Below, piece after piece: positions 1 through 6,211 of a DNA stretch of 6,583 bases (within the stretch, counting starts at the first letter, position 1; every line of letters begins with the position of its first letter). The notes below the pieces were generated by a model. It made no database searches and was not told where the DNA came from. It saw only the letters and a list, made by a program, of their open reading frames with translations. Both the position numbers and the translations under genes were made by a program. Source of the DNA: Alphaproteobacteria bacterium (GTDB taxonomy: Bacteria > Pseudomonadota > Alphaproteobacteria > Micropepsales > Micropepsaceae); NCBI GenBank assembly GCA_017307315.1, contig JAFKFF010000324.1, positions 1 to 6,583 on the forward strand. Reading direction: 5' to 3'.

Positions 1-674
1 CCCTCTTCGGTCGAATGCGCCGGCACTTCCTTGACGCTCGCATCCTTGGCCAGCAACGCCGCATCAAAGGTCATCGCGCGGGTGCCATAGGCTTTGGCGA
101 AGTCAATGTCGGCGGGAGTGCGAGCGTTAAACCATTCGCAAAACGCCCAGCAGTTCACCACCAGCCGCTTGTGCTGTGTGGCCGGCTCCTCTGGCTTGGC
201 GTGGAAGATATGGCTGCGGCGCGGATCAAACGCGTCGATCAGCGACGAAGGCGTGATATCCAGGTGCATACCGTCTTCATAGTAGACGGTAACGCAGCGG
301 GTCTGACGCTCCACCATGCCGTGATAGCGCGAGCCCTTGGGGCCGTTGATCGCCTCGAACAACACATCGAGCACGCCGGCGGGGCTGAGCGACGGCGACA
401 CCAAAAGCTCGGCAATGATGTCGATATCGTAGCCATCGCCGCGCTTGCGCGACTGGATGGTGGCGCCGATCGCCATGGAGCCTTGGGGATAGAAGTAGGC
501 GACGCGGTCAAACAGAGGGCTGTCGGGCCGTTCAATGTGATTGCGGACCGCGCTGTAGCGGTCCACGGCCAGCTTGTGCTTGCTGGGCGGGAGTTCAATG
601 CGGATGGCGGTGTCGGCCAGCAGGATTTCGCCAACGGGCGCCGTGGTGCCCAGGAGGGCTTGGTGGATAGACAT
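1..674 (-). CDS. CD-NTase (cGAS/DncV-like nucleotidyltransferase) of a CBASS system, 3' end outside window
   Basis: In CBASS, this enzyme family senses phage infection and makes a cyclic di- or trinucleotide that switches on a cell-killing effector. The 224 codons visible here contain the nucleotidyltransferase core: YPQGSMAIGATI around residues 62-73 (G65-S66), the first metal-binding pair in GYDIDIIAEL (D83 and D85), and the third acidic residue in MHLDITP (D139). The catalytic set is therefore intact. The start at 674 is firm: the in-frame codons just upstream read TAG ATC, and a GAGG lies 8 nt before the ATG. The frame is still open at base 1, so the C-terminal helical domain and all downstream genes (effector, possible ancillary genes) are missing. 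It is divergent from a CapW-type regulator, which strongly supports the CBASS assignment. I cannot assign the CD-NTase clade or nucleotide product by eye. A different nucleotidyltransferase role is possible but less likely. Confidence 0.88.
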   Translation of the reverse strand, partial: MSIHQALLGTTAPVGEILLADTAIRIELPPSKHKLAVDRYSAVRNHIERPDSPLFDRVAYFYPQGSMAIGATIQSRKRGDGYDIDIIAELLVSPSLSPAGVLDVLFEAINGPKGSRYHGMVERQTRCVTVYYEDGMHLDITPSSLIDAFDPRRSHIFHAKPEEPATQHKRLVVNCWAFCEWFNARTPADIDFAKAYGTRAMTFDAALLAKDASVKEVPAHSTEE

Positions 675-722
675 GATCTAAACCTCGAAATGGTCTGGCC
701 CCTTGAAGGCCTGCCCTTCGCG

Positions 723-751
723 TTGACCGGAGAATCTGATACGAATAGTTT
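723..751 (+). promoter_or_regulatory. Possible promoter of capW
   Basis: TTGACC (723-728) is a good -35 box. The hexamer 17 bp downstream, TAGTTT (746-751), is a poor -10 box. It overlaps the first direct-repeat copy, so autoregulation would be possible. No strong ribosome binding site precedes the ATG at 806; GGG at 792-794 is rather far away. Confidence 0.28.
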
Positions 752-773
752 CAATATAGGTATTGTTTCTATA
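745..773 (+). repeat. Direct repeat ATWGTTTCWATA, two copies 17 bp apart
   Basis: ATAGTTTCAATA (745-756) and ATTGTTTCTATA (762-773) match at 10 of 12 positions. Both differences are A/T swaps flanking the shared GTTTC. The 17-bp period is about one and a half helical turns. The second copy lies inside the inverted repeat, so the two may be strong and weak sites for the same regulator. Confidence 0.4.
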
Positions 774-781
774 CCCATCAA
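753..781 (-). promoter_or_regulatory. Promoter of the CD-NTase gene
   Basis: On the minus strand, TTGATG (776-781) and TATATT (753-758) are separated by exactly 17 bp, close to the sigma-70 consensus (TTGACA, TATAAT). Transcription would begin near 746, giving a leader of about 70 nt before the ATG at 674. It is the best promoter-like match in the divergent spacer. Confidence 0.6.
759..775. promoter_or_regulatory. Probable CapW operator, inverted repeat GGTAT-N7-ATACC
   Basis: GGTATTGTTTCTATACC is a perfect 5-bp inverted repeat with a 7-bp centre. It occupies exactly the 17 bp between the -35 and -10 boxes of the nucleotidyltransferase promoter. A bound dimer would exclude RNA polymerase. 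CapW and BrxR proteins are known to bind inverted repeats at the promoters they control; binding of this particular repeat is inference. Confidence 0.5.
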
Positions 782-805
782 GTAACTTAACGGGTTTGTG
801 CACAG

Positions 806-1717
806 ATGAGTGACAGGGGTGAAGAGCGACGTAGGTGGGGACCAGAACAACGTCTTGAATTTATTGAGTTTCGCCTTTTTTGGGACGGCGGGATTCGGCG
901 GTCCGACCTGATAAATCGGTTTGACATCTCCACCCCTCAAGCATCCACGGATCTTGCGAACTACCGGGAATTGGCACCGGAGAACATGGAATACGACGCC
1001 ACTCTGAAGCGGTATGTGGCCACTGCCGCCTTTGCGCCGCGCTTTCTCAAGCCCAATGCCGACCGCTACCTGGTGCAGCTGAAGGCGATAGCGGACGGCG
1101 TTATTCGGCTGGATGAGACCCTCATCATCGCGCCGCCCAATGTGGATGCGCTACCGATACCTCATCGCCGCGTCGAACCGCGGATACTGAAAGTCCTATT
1201 AGAAACCATCCGCAATCGGTGCGGACTTTCAGTGCATTACCACTCCATGAATCCCAAAAGGCCTGATGCTCAGTGGCGCAGCATCACCCCGCACGCATTC
1301 GCCAATGATGGATTGCGTTGGCATGTGCGCGCGTTCTGTCATGAAGAAAGGCGTTTCAAGGACTTCATTCTTTCGCGCTTTCTGGACATCGGACAGATGG
1401 AGCCACCAGAGGCCAAAGCCGAAGACGATGCTGAATGGTTTTCGTTTTTCGATGTAATCCTGGCGCCAAACCCAAAATTGTCCGAAAGCCAGCAACGCAT
1501 GATTGCCTTCGATTACGATATGCCCGACGGACGACTTACGCTGCCCGTCCGCTGCGCCTTACTCTACTATTTTAAAAAGCGGCTGCGCCTAGACGTGGCA
1601 TCCACGGTAGACGCCCCCAAGGAAACACCCGTAATCGTTGTAAACAAGAATGAGTTCGAGCAAGCTACTAAGCGTCTCGAGCATGTCGGCACTTCCCCGC
1701 AAACATCAACGAGATAG
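806..1717 (+). CDS. capW: WYL-domain transcriptional regulator of the CapW/BrxR family
   Basis: This family represses phage-defence operons (CBASS for CapW, BREX for BrxR) and is thought to release DNA when its WYL domain binds a ligand. The 303 residues follow the family layout. A winged helix-turn-helix covers about 11-75, starting RWGPEQRLEFIEFRLFWDG with the probable recognition region near ISTPQASTDL. The WYL domain covers about 125-195, with LSVHYHSMNP, then TPHAFANDGLRWHVRAFC and ILSRF, which carry the usual His and Arg pocket residues. A C-terminal WCX-like domain covers about 212-285. Length and all three parts look complete. The start at 806 places the family's typical N-terminal sequence at the beginning of the protein. 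It is divergent from the nucleotidyltransferase gene, the arrangement expected of a local repressor. The name capW rests on this context; on sequence alone BrxR would fit almost as well. Confidence 0.88.
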   Translation: MSDRGEERRRWGPEQRLEFIEFRLFWDGGIRRSDLINRFDISTPQASTDLANYRELAPENMEYDATLKRYVATAAFAPRFLKPNADRYLVQLKAIADGVIRLDETLIIAPPNVDALPIPHRRVEPRILKVLLETIRNRCGLSVHYHSMNPKRPDAQWRSITPHAFANDGLRWHVRAFCHEERRFKDFILSRFLDIGQMEPPEAKAEDDAEWFSFFDVILAPNPKLSESQQRMIAFDYDMPDGRLTLPVRCALLYYFKKRLRLDVASTVDAPKETPVIVVNKNEFEQATKRLEHVGTSPQTSTR

Positions 1718-1749
1718 CGATGCTTCAGCCGAGCGACTCCAAAGAATAT

Positions 1750-3345
1750 CTATGTAGCGCCAGTTCTTCGATGGGCCGGCATGTCAGCCACTATGATCCG
1801 CTGGGTCTTATCATCCCAGCCGTAATAAATACGTATGCAGCGCTCCGGTTCACGCGTGTTACTACCATTTTTAATATGCCAATCCGCCGCCATCCGGCGT
1901 GACTGCCAGTCAAAGTTGAATTCATCACTGCCGCAAGGAGAATTCCTGATTCCGTCTTCGACGGGTTCATCTCGAAGCGATCCGCCCCCATTCAACAATC
2001 TGTCACGACAAGTTTTTGCCAACCAAAGTAAGCATCGTGCCGCTAGCTGAACATCGCTTAACTGAGCTTTTTTGCAGCCTCGCCTCGCCAGGTTCGTCAA
2101 CACAACGCGCCCGGCTAGCGCTTGGTCGCACCACTCATCGAAGCCTTCCCATTCTTCTGGTAGTCTCTGATTTTGCTCGGGCTTGACGTCGGCAGCGTCC
2201 AATTGCTGAAGCAAGCTCTGAACTTGCACTGTTGCATTATGCTCTCGGCGTTCAGCTTCTTCAGCCCGGGCACGCGCCTGGTACTCCTCTTCGATTGCCT
2301 GCTTTTCTATGTCCTTTGCTTCAGCCAGTTCTTTTTCGAGCGCTACGATCCGTGCTAGCGCAGCAACTAACTGATCTGTCTCGCTCGCGCCAGCACTGGT
2401 GAGGCGATCTTGCTCAGCCTTCCTGCTAATACTGCGGAGCTGCGCAAACGGCAAAATCTCTTCGCCCATGCGTACAGAGCGGACACTGAACTGAGTTACA
2501 TGCGTCCGGATTTGGCGTTCAATCAGGGCCGCGTCCTTGGCATTGGCCAACCTGCTCCCCAGCCACAGCGGGTGGCTATAAGGGTCTGTGTCATTGTCGA
2601 AGCCCGGCATATAGATACGGACACCGTGATCGAAAACCGATAGGCGTTTTCCGAACCGATCAGTGAGCGCCCAAGAAGTTTGTGGTAGCACAACAGCGAC
2701 GAAGGCAAGCCCGCTTAAGGCTGCCGCGAACTTGGCTATGTCGATGGCGGATGAAGGTTTGGCCAGGTCCGTAACCGAAAGCACGATCACAGGTAATCGG
2801 CGCCTCGGAGACTCCAGCAGGTCCAATAAATCTTCCTGCGCAGGTTCGTCGCTAATGTACCAGGGGATAGAAAGCAGAGGCGTCCCGCCGTTGTGCAGGC
2901 CCAAACTTTCAATAAGCTGACGAACATAGCCGGGGGCGGCTGGCTCAATGGATAGTTCGACTTCTGGACTTCCAACCGTCAGCCGGGCGGCGAACCGAGG
3001 CGGCCTGTCTGGGATGCGCCACAAGATGGCTTCAGAAGTCCAGATGCGACCGGCCACCGCTTTATCCGGGTCTTCCTGCCGAAGCGCCCATGCATGGATT
3101 TCTGGCAAGTCGACCTCGACGGCGGCGCTGTTACGGCCTGCTACGAACATCTCAAAATTCCGACCCAGCATCGCCTCGGCCGAAAATCTATCGCCACTCC
3201 GCCTTTGCGCCCATTTTAGAATTTCCGAGCGGGCCCGGTCCAAGGCATTATCAGCGGACGAAAGTTCGGCGGCGATGTGGAGTACCTGATGCTCCCTCAC
3301 CCTGCGAGCCGCAAGTGGCGCTGTTGCATCCTTTAATAAAGCCAT
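1750..3345 (-). CDS. Unidentified 531-residue coiled-coil protein with a RelE/ParE-like C-terminal end
   Basis: I cannot name this family. The N-terminal half (about 1-310) looks globular and alpha/beta. It has a charged helical start, RRVREHQVLHIAAELSS, a WALRQEDPDKAVAGRIWTSEA stretch, a hydrophobic strand LPVIVLS (184-190), and the motif SWALTDRFGKRLSVFDHGVR then IYMPGF near 224-249. A strongly charged coiled coil follows at about 322-385. The last part (about 398-531) has WCDQALAGRVVL, then HIKNGSNTREPERC, RIYYGWD and IIVADMPAHRR. Those closing strands resemble RelE/ParE-type toxins; this is inference only. There is no signal peptide or membrane segment, so it should be cytoplasmic. I prefer the start at 3345 because GGGGG sits 5 nt upstream; an ATG at 3360 would add five residues (MLGDD). 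It converges on capW with a 32-bp gap and has its own upstream region. It looks looser in GC content than the genes to its right, consistent with a separately acquired defence-type gene. Confidence 0.85.
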   Translation of the reverse strand: MALLKDATAPLAARRVREHQVLHIAAELSSADNALDRARSEILKWAQRRSGDRFSAEAMLGRNFEMFVAGRNSAAVEVDLPEIHAWALRQEDPDKAVAGRIWTSEAILWRIPDRPPRFAARLTVGSPEVELSIEPAAPGYVRQLIESLGLHNGGTPLLSIPWYISDEPAQEDLLDLLESPRRRLPVIVLSVTDLAKPSSAIDIAKFAAALSGLAFVAVVLPQTSWALTDRFGKRLSVFDHGVRIYMPGFDNDTDPYSHPLWLGSRLANAKDAALIERQIRTHVTQFSVRSVRMGEEILPFAQLRSISRKAEQDRLTSAGASETDQLVAALARIVALEKELAEAKDIEKQAIEEEYQARARAEEAERREHNATVQVQSLLQQLDAADVKPEQNQRLPEEWEGFDEWCDQALAGRVVLTNLARRGCKKAQLSDVQLAARCLLWLAKTCRDRLLNGGGSLRDEPVEDGIRNSPCGSDEFNFDWQSRRMAADWHIKNGSNTREPERCIRIYYGWDDKTQRIIVADMPAHRRTGAT

Positions 3346-3434
3346 ATCATCCCCCAACATAGAGATAACCTGCTAACAGTCGATAATCGTGGCCGTCCAA
3401 ATAATTCTGCTGACAAAGCGGTATCTAAACCTCT

Positions 3435-3500
3435 GCCTTGGTAGCGGCCGCGTCGATAGCGTGTTTCAGCGGCGACAACCCATAATGGGCGCACCAAGGC
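3435..3500. repeat. Inverted repeats upstream of the 531-residue gene
   Basis: GCCTTGGT (3435-3442) and ACCAAGGC (3493-3500) are perfect 8-bp complements, and the pairing continues inward past a one-base bulge. Between them lies a perfect 11-bp palindrome, CCCATAATGGG (3479-3489), which covers the proposed -10 box. These could be an operator or a leader stem. The rest of the gap from 3346 to 3617 shows no gene. Confidence 0.4.
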
Positions 3501-3512
3501 CGTTTATGTCAA
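3482..3512 (-). promoter_or_regulatory. Possible promoter of the 531-residue gene
   Basis: TTGACA, a perfect -35 box, lies at 3507-3512 on the minus strand. CATTAT (3482-3487) follows after 19 bp as a plausible -10. The spacing is longer than ideal, and the leader would be about 130 nt. Confidence 0.35.
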
Positions 3513-3617
3513 ATGTCGAAAATTATCGCCAAGCACGTGATTGTTGATGCACCGTGTATTTATACAACCATCCGCAATTGAGGCGACAGCTTTGGGTAAT
3601 TGGCAGTCAGATACTTT

Positions 3618-5261
3618 TCAGCGCGCGGGGTCCGTGGACCCAACCTGAGATGCCTCATCTGCAGCTTCGCTCCCGGCGCCGGACGTTTGACCAGGCACCT
3701 CACAATCATCGACGGTACCGCGCTTGGGGCAAATGCTCACCTCTCCACCCTCCCCGATCTCAATGCGCTGGGTATAGTGAACCAGGAAGCCGCTGAGATA
3801 CCTGCGGACATCGGCCCGCTCTGGGTCGATGGGCAGATATTTCCCTTCGTTTGAGAGCACGGCGATGTAAGGCCCGCGAAGATTCTGACCTGACGGCCCG
3901 AAGATTGCCCCCACACTGGGGGACTGAACCGAAGCCATGGCGGTGGTGACATGCAGGGTGTAGCGACCAGGCAGCGGATCCTGCCCCTTGACGGTCGCCT
4001 GGAAGCGGCCGTTTCGGACGGCGGCTTGCTCCATCTCAAACCCGCAATTGGGTGTGCAAGCGGGATAATCGCCCTCTATCCATATCGGCAGGAGCGTGCC
4101 TTCCGGAAGGTTGGTGGTGCCTGAGATCTCAAAGGGCCCGAGCAAACCGGCCTGGACCGTGATTTCGGGCGTCAGGATCCGTGCAGGCGGCGCTGTTTGA
4201 GGCGCCGCGGCGGCCGCCCGGACGGGCGGCTGGGCCTGGACTTGAGTTGGGGCCGGCGTGCTCCTACCCAAGGAGAAATAGGCCACTCCGCCGGCTATCA
4301 GAAGAAAAGCGATGCCAGCCCATAGCCAGGCGGGCACAGAGCGATCTTCGGCCCCCTCGGCCTGGCAATGGGCGCAGCTGCCATCCAGGCGGTGGATCGG
4401 CCTGCCGCAGCTTGGACAGTGACGTATGACGGGTGACGGCGCGGCCGAAGGACCTTCCGTCGAAGCTCCCTCGTCACCTGCAGGGGTTTCGGCTGCACCG
4501 ACTGGCGCCGACGCTAGATAGCCCACGATATCAGCACCCGCGCCAATCGCCTCGAACTGGGCCCTGATGTCTTCGGCTTCAGCCAAGGACAAACCCGATC
4601 GGATGACCTGGGGTGCCGTCTCCACCAGCTGCTTGGCTTCCAGAATCCGGAGATCAAGGAGGTCCCTGACGATTTTCGTGGCTGCGAGTGGCCGCTCGCC
4701 TCCGGAAAGCAGACGAACTGAGTACTTCTCCGAACCAGCTGGTGCCCCGCCCGTCTCTGCCGGTGCCTGAGACCGAGCTTCCAGCGGGGCATCCCGAAGG
4801 GCTGCAGGACTGGACAACGGGGCAGTCTGCGGTTCGAACACCTCCTCGCAGCGTAAGCAGACAAAACGCTTGTCCCAAAGGGCCTTGGCCCTGGGTAAAT
4901 GCTCCGCGTTATGGGCTGCTGCCTGTCGGGCAAAGGCGACACAAAGCGCAACGGTCAAACCCATGATGACCCAAAAGGCGATGGACGAGTCCAAAGCGGC
5001 ACCGACACCCACGGCAACTGCAAGTCCCAAAATCGCGAGACAACCGATCGAGCCCGCAGCGCTCTCGGGCTTGGGCGGGGCGAAGCGACCGGCCAAAAGG
5101 GATTGAGCCTGCCCCTGGGTGGCTGCAATGCCGATCCCGCCATGTCCCCGGCCCAGGCCGGTCGAGAGCGTCGTTGCCGAGATGCCGGTCGTCCCTGCCC
5201 CATGTGTCAAGGACAGTTTCTGGACATTCTCACTTCCACAGCGCGGGCAAGAATAGCTCAT
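3618..5261 (-). CDS. Membrane protein with two zinc ribbons and an L7/L12 C-terminal-like domain
   Basis: Domain order in the 547 residues is as follows. A split zinc ribbon is formed by CPRC (C5, C8) and CLRC (C135, C138), with a two-helix membrane hairpin (about 71-90 and 93-112) between its halves. A domain at about 178-249 (KYSVRLLSGGERPLAATKIVRDLL, ILEAKQLVETAP, LAEAEDIRAQFEAIGA) strongly resembles the C-terminal domain of ribosomal protein L7/L12. A second zinc ribbon follows (C282, C285, C296, C299). A third membrane segment lies at about 311-331. A Pro/Ala-rich linker then leads to a C-terminal domain with four cysteines (C402, C406, C511, C520). The likely topology puts the ribbons and L7/L12-like domain in the cytoplasm and residues 333-547 outside. 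I chose the ATG at 5261 because it begins at the ribbon and leaves a clean 19-bp gap after the upstream gene, with GAGG inside it; an ATG at 5303 would overlap that gene. Function is unknown; a regulatory or envelope-sensing role is inference. Confidence 0.85.
   Translation of the reverse strand: MSYSCPRCGSENVQKLSLTHGAGTTGISATTLSTGLGRGHGGIGIAATQGQAQSLLAGRFAPPKPESAAGSIGCLAILGLAVAVGVGAALDSSIAFWVIMGLTVALCVAFARQAAAHNAEHLPRAKALWDKRFVCLRCEEVFEPQTAPLSSPAALRDAPLEARSQAPAETGGAPAGSEKYSVRLLSGGERPLAATKIVRDLLDLRILEAKQLVETAPQVIRSGLSLAEAEDIRAQFEAIGAGADIVGYLASAPVGAAETPAGDEGASTEGPSAAPSPVIRHCPSCGRPIHRLDGSCAHCQAEGAEDRSVPAWLWAGIAFLLIAGGVAYFSLGRSTPAPTQVQAQPPVRAAAAAPQTAPPARILTPEITVQAGLLGPFEISGTTNLPEGTLLPIWIEGDYPACTPNCGFEMEQAAVRNGRFQATVKGQDPLPGRYTLHVTTAMASVQSPSVGAIFGPSGQNLRGPYIAVLSNEGKYLPIDPERADVRRYLSGFLVHYTQRIEIGEGGEVSICPKRGTVDDCEVPGQTSGAGSEAADEASQVGSTDPAR
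3628..3641. repeat. Inverted repeat at the 3' end of the zinc-ribbon gene
   Basis: GGGTCC-GT-GGACCC is a perfect 6-bp inverted repeat inside the last codons of the gene ending at 3618. It could form a small stem in the mRNA, but no T-run follows, so I do not call it a terminator. Confidence 0.35.
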
Positions 5262-5280
5262 GGTTACGCCAACCTCACGA

Positions 5281-5886
5281 TCATTTGGCGCTGGCATAGG
5301 CATCGACGACGTAGCAGGTTCTCAGTTGCTCATCGTCGAGCCCACTTCCCGCCCTCGCAAAGCCCGGTTTGCAATAGGATGGCTTCTTGCCACTCATTCC
5401 GACGGCTTTAATCCGTTCGCAGGCCTCAGCAGAAAATCCTCGGCAATAATCAGCAGGATTGGGAGGCGCAGACCTTTGTGCTCTCAGGGATTGGAGGAAC
5501 GTGTCTTTAGCGCCTGAACATGCGATACCGGCGATTACGCCCATCACCGAGCGTGGTGGCGCCGGGTAATTGATCCGAAATCCGTCCAGAATGCTCGCAT
5601 ATTGGCCATGGCAGTCAAAAAGCAGCTGGCTCATAGTTTGAGGTCCCGCCGCCCCCGAAGGGAATTCGGCGACAACTGCCATGGCGTTGCCTTTGATGCC
5701 GTGCCGGATCGAGTTCAAGTCAATTTTTACTAGCGCCCCCGTCATTCCTTCGACGCTTTTCCATAAGCGCGGCTTGGTGGCGGCGTTCTGTAGACCGGCC
5801 GCTTCAACGTTCGGCCCCGATACGATTAGCAAACTGGGTGCGATGAAAACCGCTAACATCCAAGAGCGAAGTAGAGATTGAGTCAT
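5281..5886 (-). CDS. Secreted cysteine-rich protein, resembling surface-adhesin E-like proteins
   Basis: The 201-residue product begins with a clear signal peptide: MTQSLLRSW, a hydrophobic core LAVFIAPSLLIV, and a likely cleavage site near NVEA-AG (residues 29-31). The mature start, LWKSVEGMTGALVKIDLNSI followed by AMAVVAEF and LLFDCHGQY, has the look of small periplasmic or surface proteins annotated as adhesin E-like; this is a weak resemblance. Six cysteines in the mature part (C92, C123, C148, C156, C172, C191) suggest disulfide bonds and an extracytoplasmic location. The inner ATG at 5886 is preferred because the signal peptide starts there and GGGG lies 6 nt upstream; an ATG at 5931 would add an unconserved-looking 15 residues. 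It is followed after 19 bp by the zinc-ribbon membrane protein, so the two are probably co-transcribed and may meet in the periplasm. Its leader is highly structured. Confidence 0.8.
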   Translation of the reverse strand: MTQSLLRSWMLAVFIAPSLLIVSGPNVEAAGLQNAATKPRLWKSVEGMTGALVKIDLNSIRHGIKGNAMAVVAEFPSGAAGPQTMSQLLFDCHGQYASILDGFRINYPAPPRSVMGVIAGIACSGAKDTFLQSLRAQRSAPPNPADYCRGFSAEACERIKAVGMSGKKPSYCKPGFARAGSGLDDEQLRTCYVVDAYASAK

Positions 5887-5892
5887 AGTGCA

Positions 5893-5913
5893 CCCCGAGC
5901 CTGGTGATCGGGG
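5893..5913 (-). promoter_or_regulatory. Hairpin over the ribosome binding site of the secreted-protein gene
   Basis: CCCCGA (5893-5898) and TCGGGG (5908-5913) pair perfectly around a 9-nt loop. On the minus-strand mRNA the 3' arm is the GGGG that serves as Shine-Dalgarno sequence 6 nt before the ATG at 5886, so the stem would hide it. The other arm overlaps the closing helix of the upstream folded element at 5910-5913. Confidence 0.45.
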
Positions 5914-6056
5914 AGTTGATAAGCCTCGCAAGGAGAGCCGCGTGCGCCTTTAGGCTTTCGCCCTGTACATGCGCGCACGCCTCCCCGACCGCATGGGTCG
6001 AGGAGTGCTTTGACGGCAGCACTGAAATGCCGCCTTGCGAGAGGTTATCAAGCCCC
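5910..6056 (-). ncRNA. 147-nt highly structured element, possible leader RNA or small mobile repeat
   Basis: The ends (5910-5933 and 6033-6056) are imperfect inverted repeats with about 20 matches over 24 bases, sharing TTGATAA and TCGCAAGG. They enclose three successive hairpins: GCGTGCGC (5940-5947) with GCGCACGC (5973-5980), containing an inner GGC-GAAA-GCC stem on the minus strand (5953-5962); CTCCCCGACC (5981-5990) with GGTCGAGGAG (5996-6005), 9 of 10 pairs plus a wobble; and CGGCA (6014-6018) with TGCCG (6028-6032). The whole forms a closed multi-branch fold. The GAAA tetraloop exists only in the minus-strand transcript, the direction of the flanking genes. I recognise no known riboswitch, tmRNA, tRNA or attC motif. 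Alternatives are a miniature inverted-repeat element or a recombination site acting as folded DNA. Confidence 0.45.
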
Positions 6057-6130
6057 AGGCAGAGTGAGCCCTGCCCGCGCCGAACATTGCTCACGGCCAG
6101 GCGATTGGCAAGGCGTGATCTGCCGAAAAA

Positions 6131-6146
6131 CCGAGGAATTCCGCGG
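6131..6146. repeat. Near-perfect palindrome CCGAGGAATTCCGCGG
   Basis: Fourteen of sixteen positions are symmetric about the central GGAATTCC. It is a possible protein-binding site in the gene-free stretch downstream of the recombinase gene. Confidence 0.3.
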
Positions 6147-6168
6147 GATTCAGGCAGGAAACGCCCTA

Positions 6169-6182
6169 TCCAGCGCGCTGGA
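6169..6182. repeat. Perfect palindrome TCCAGCGCGCTGGA
   Basis: A perfect 14-bp palindrome lies 22 bp from the preceding one. It could be a protein-binding site, possibly part of the recombinase attachment region, or a weak stem. Confidence 0.35.
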
Positions 6183-6211
6183 CGCCCAAATACTGGCTCT
6201 AGTCCGCGAAA

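Noticed and set aside
15..785. Long plus-strand open frame opposite the nucleotidyltransferase
   Set aside because: It is Arg/Ala/Gly-rich with no motif and lies antisense to a frame carrying intact CD-NTase catalytic residues.
239..940. Minus-strand open frame across the divergent promoter
   Set aside because: It runs through the promoter spacer and the start of capW, is Ser/Pro/Arg-rich and is out of frame with the real nucleotidyltransferase.
1718..1749. Bidirectional terminator between the convergent genes
   Set aside because: The 32-bp gap shows no stem-loop followed by a T-run in either direction.
1720..1902. Small plus-strand frame just after capW
   Set aside because: It overlaps the conserved C-terminal domain of the opposite-strand gene, and no recognisable motif is visible.
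3426..3460. GC-rich palindromic NotI-type site GCGGCCGC
   Set aside because: A single short restriction-type palindrome in GC-rich DNA is expected by chance.
4899..5411. Plus-strand frame of 170 codons across the zinc-ribbon gene
   Set aside because: It is antisense to the membrane hairpin and zinc ribbon, and its composition is that of a GC-rich shadow frame.
5910..6056. Integron attC site or tmRNA/tRNA gene
   Set aside because: The attC core GTTRRRY pattern is absent at the ends, and no T-loop, anticodon arm or tmRNA tag frame can be found.
5804..6094. Minus-strand frame overlapping the signal-peptide gene start
   Set aside because: It overlaps the signal peptide in another frame, and its upstream part coincides with the folded element, which explains the sequence better.
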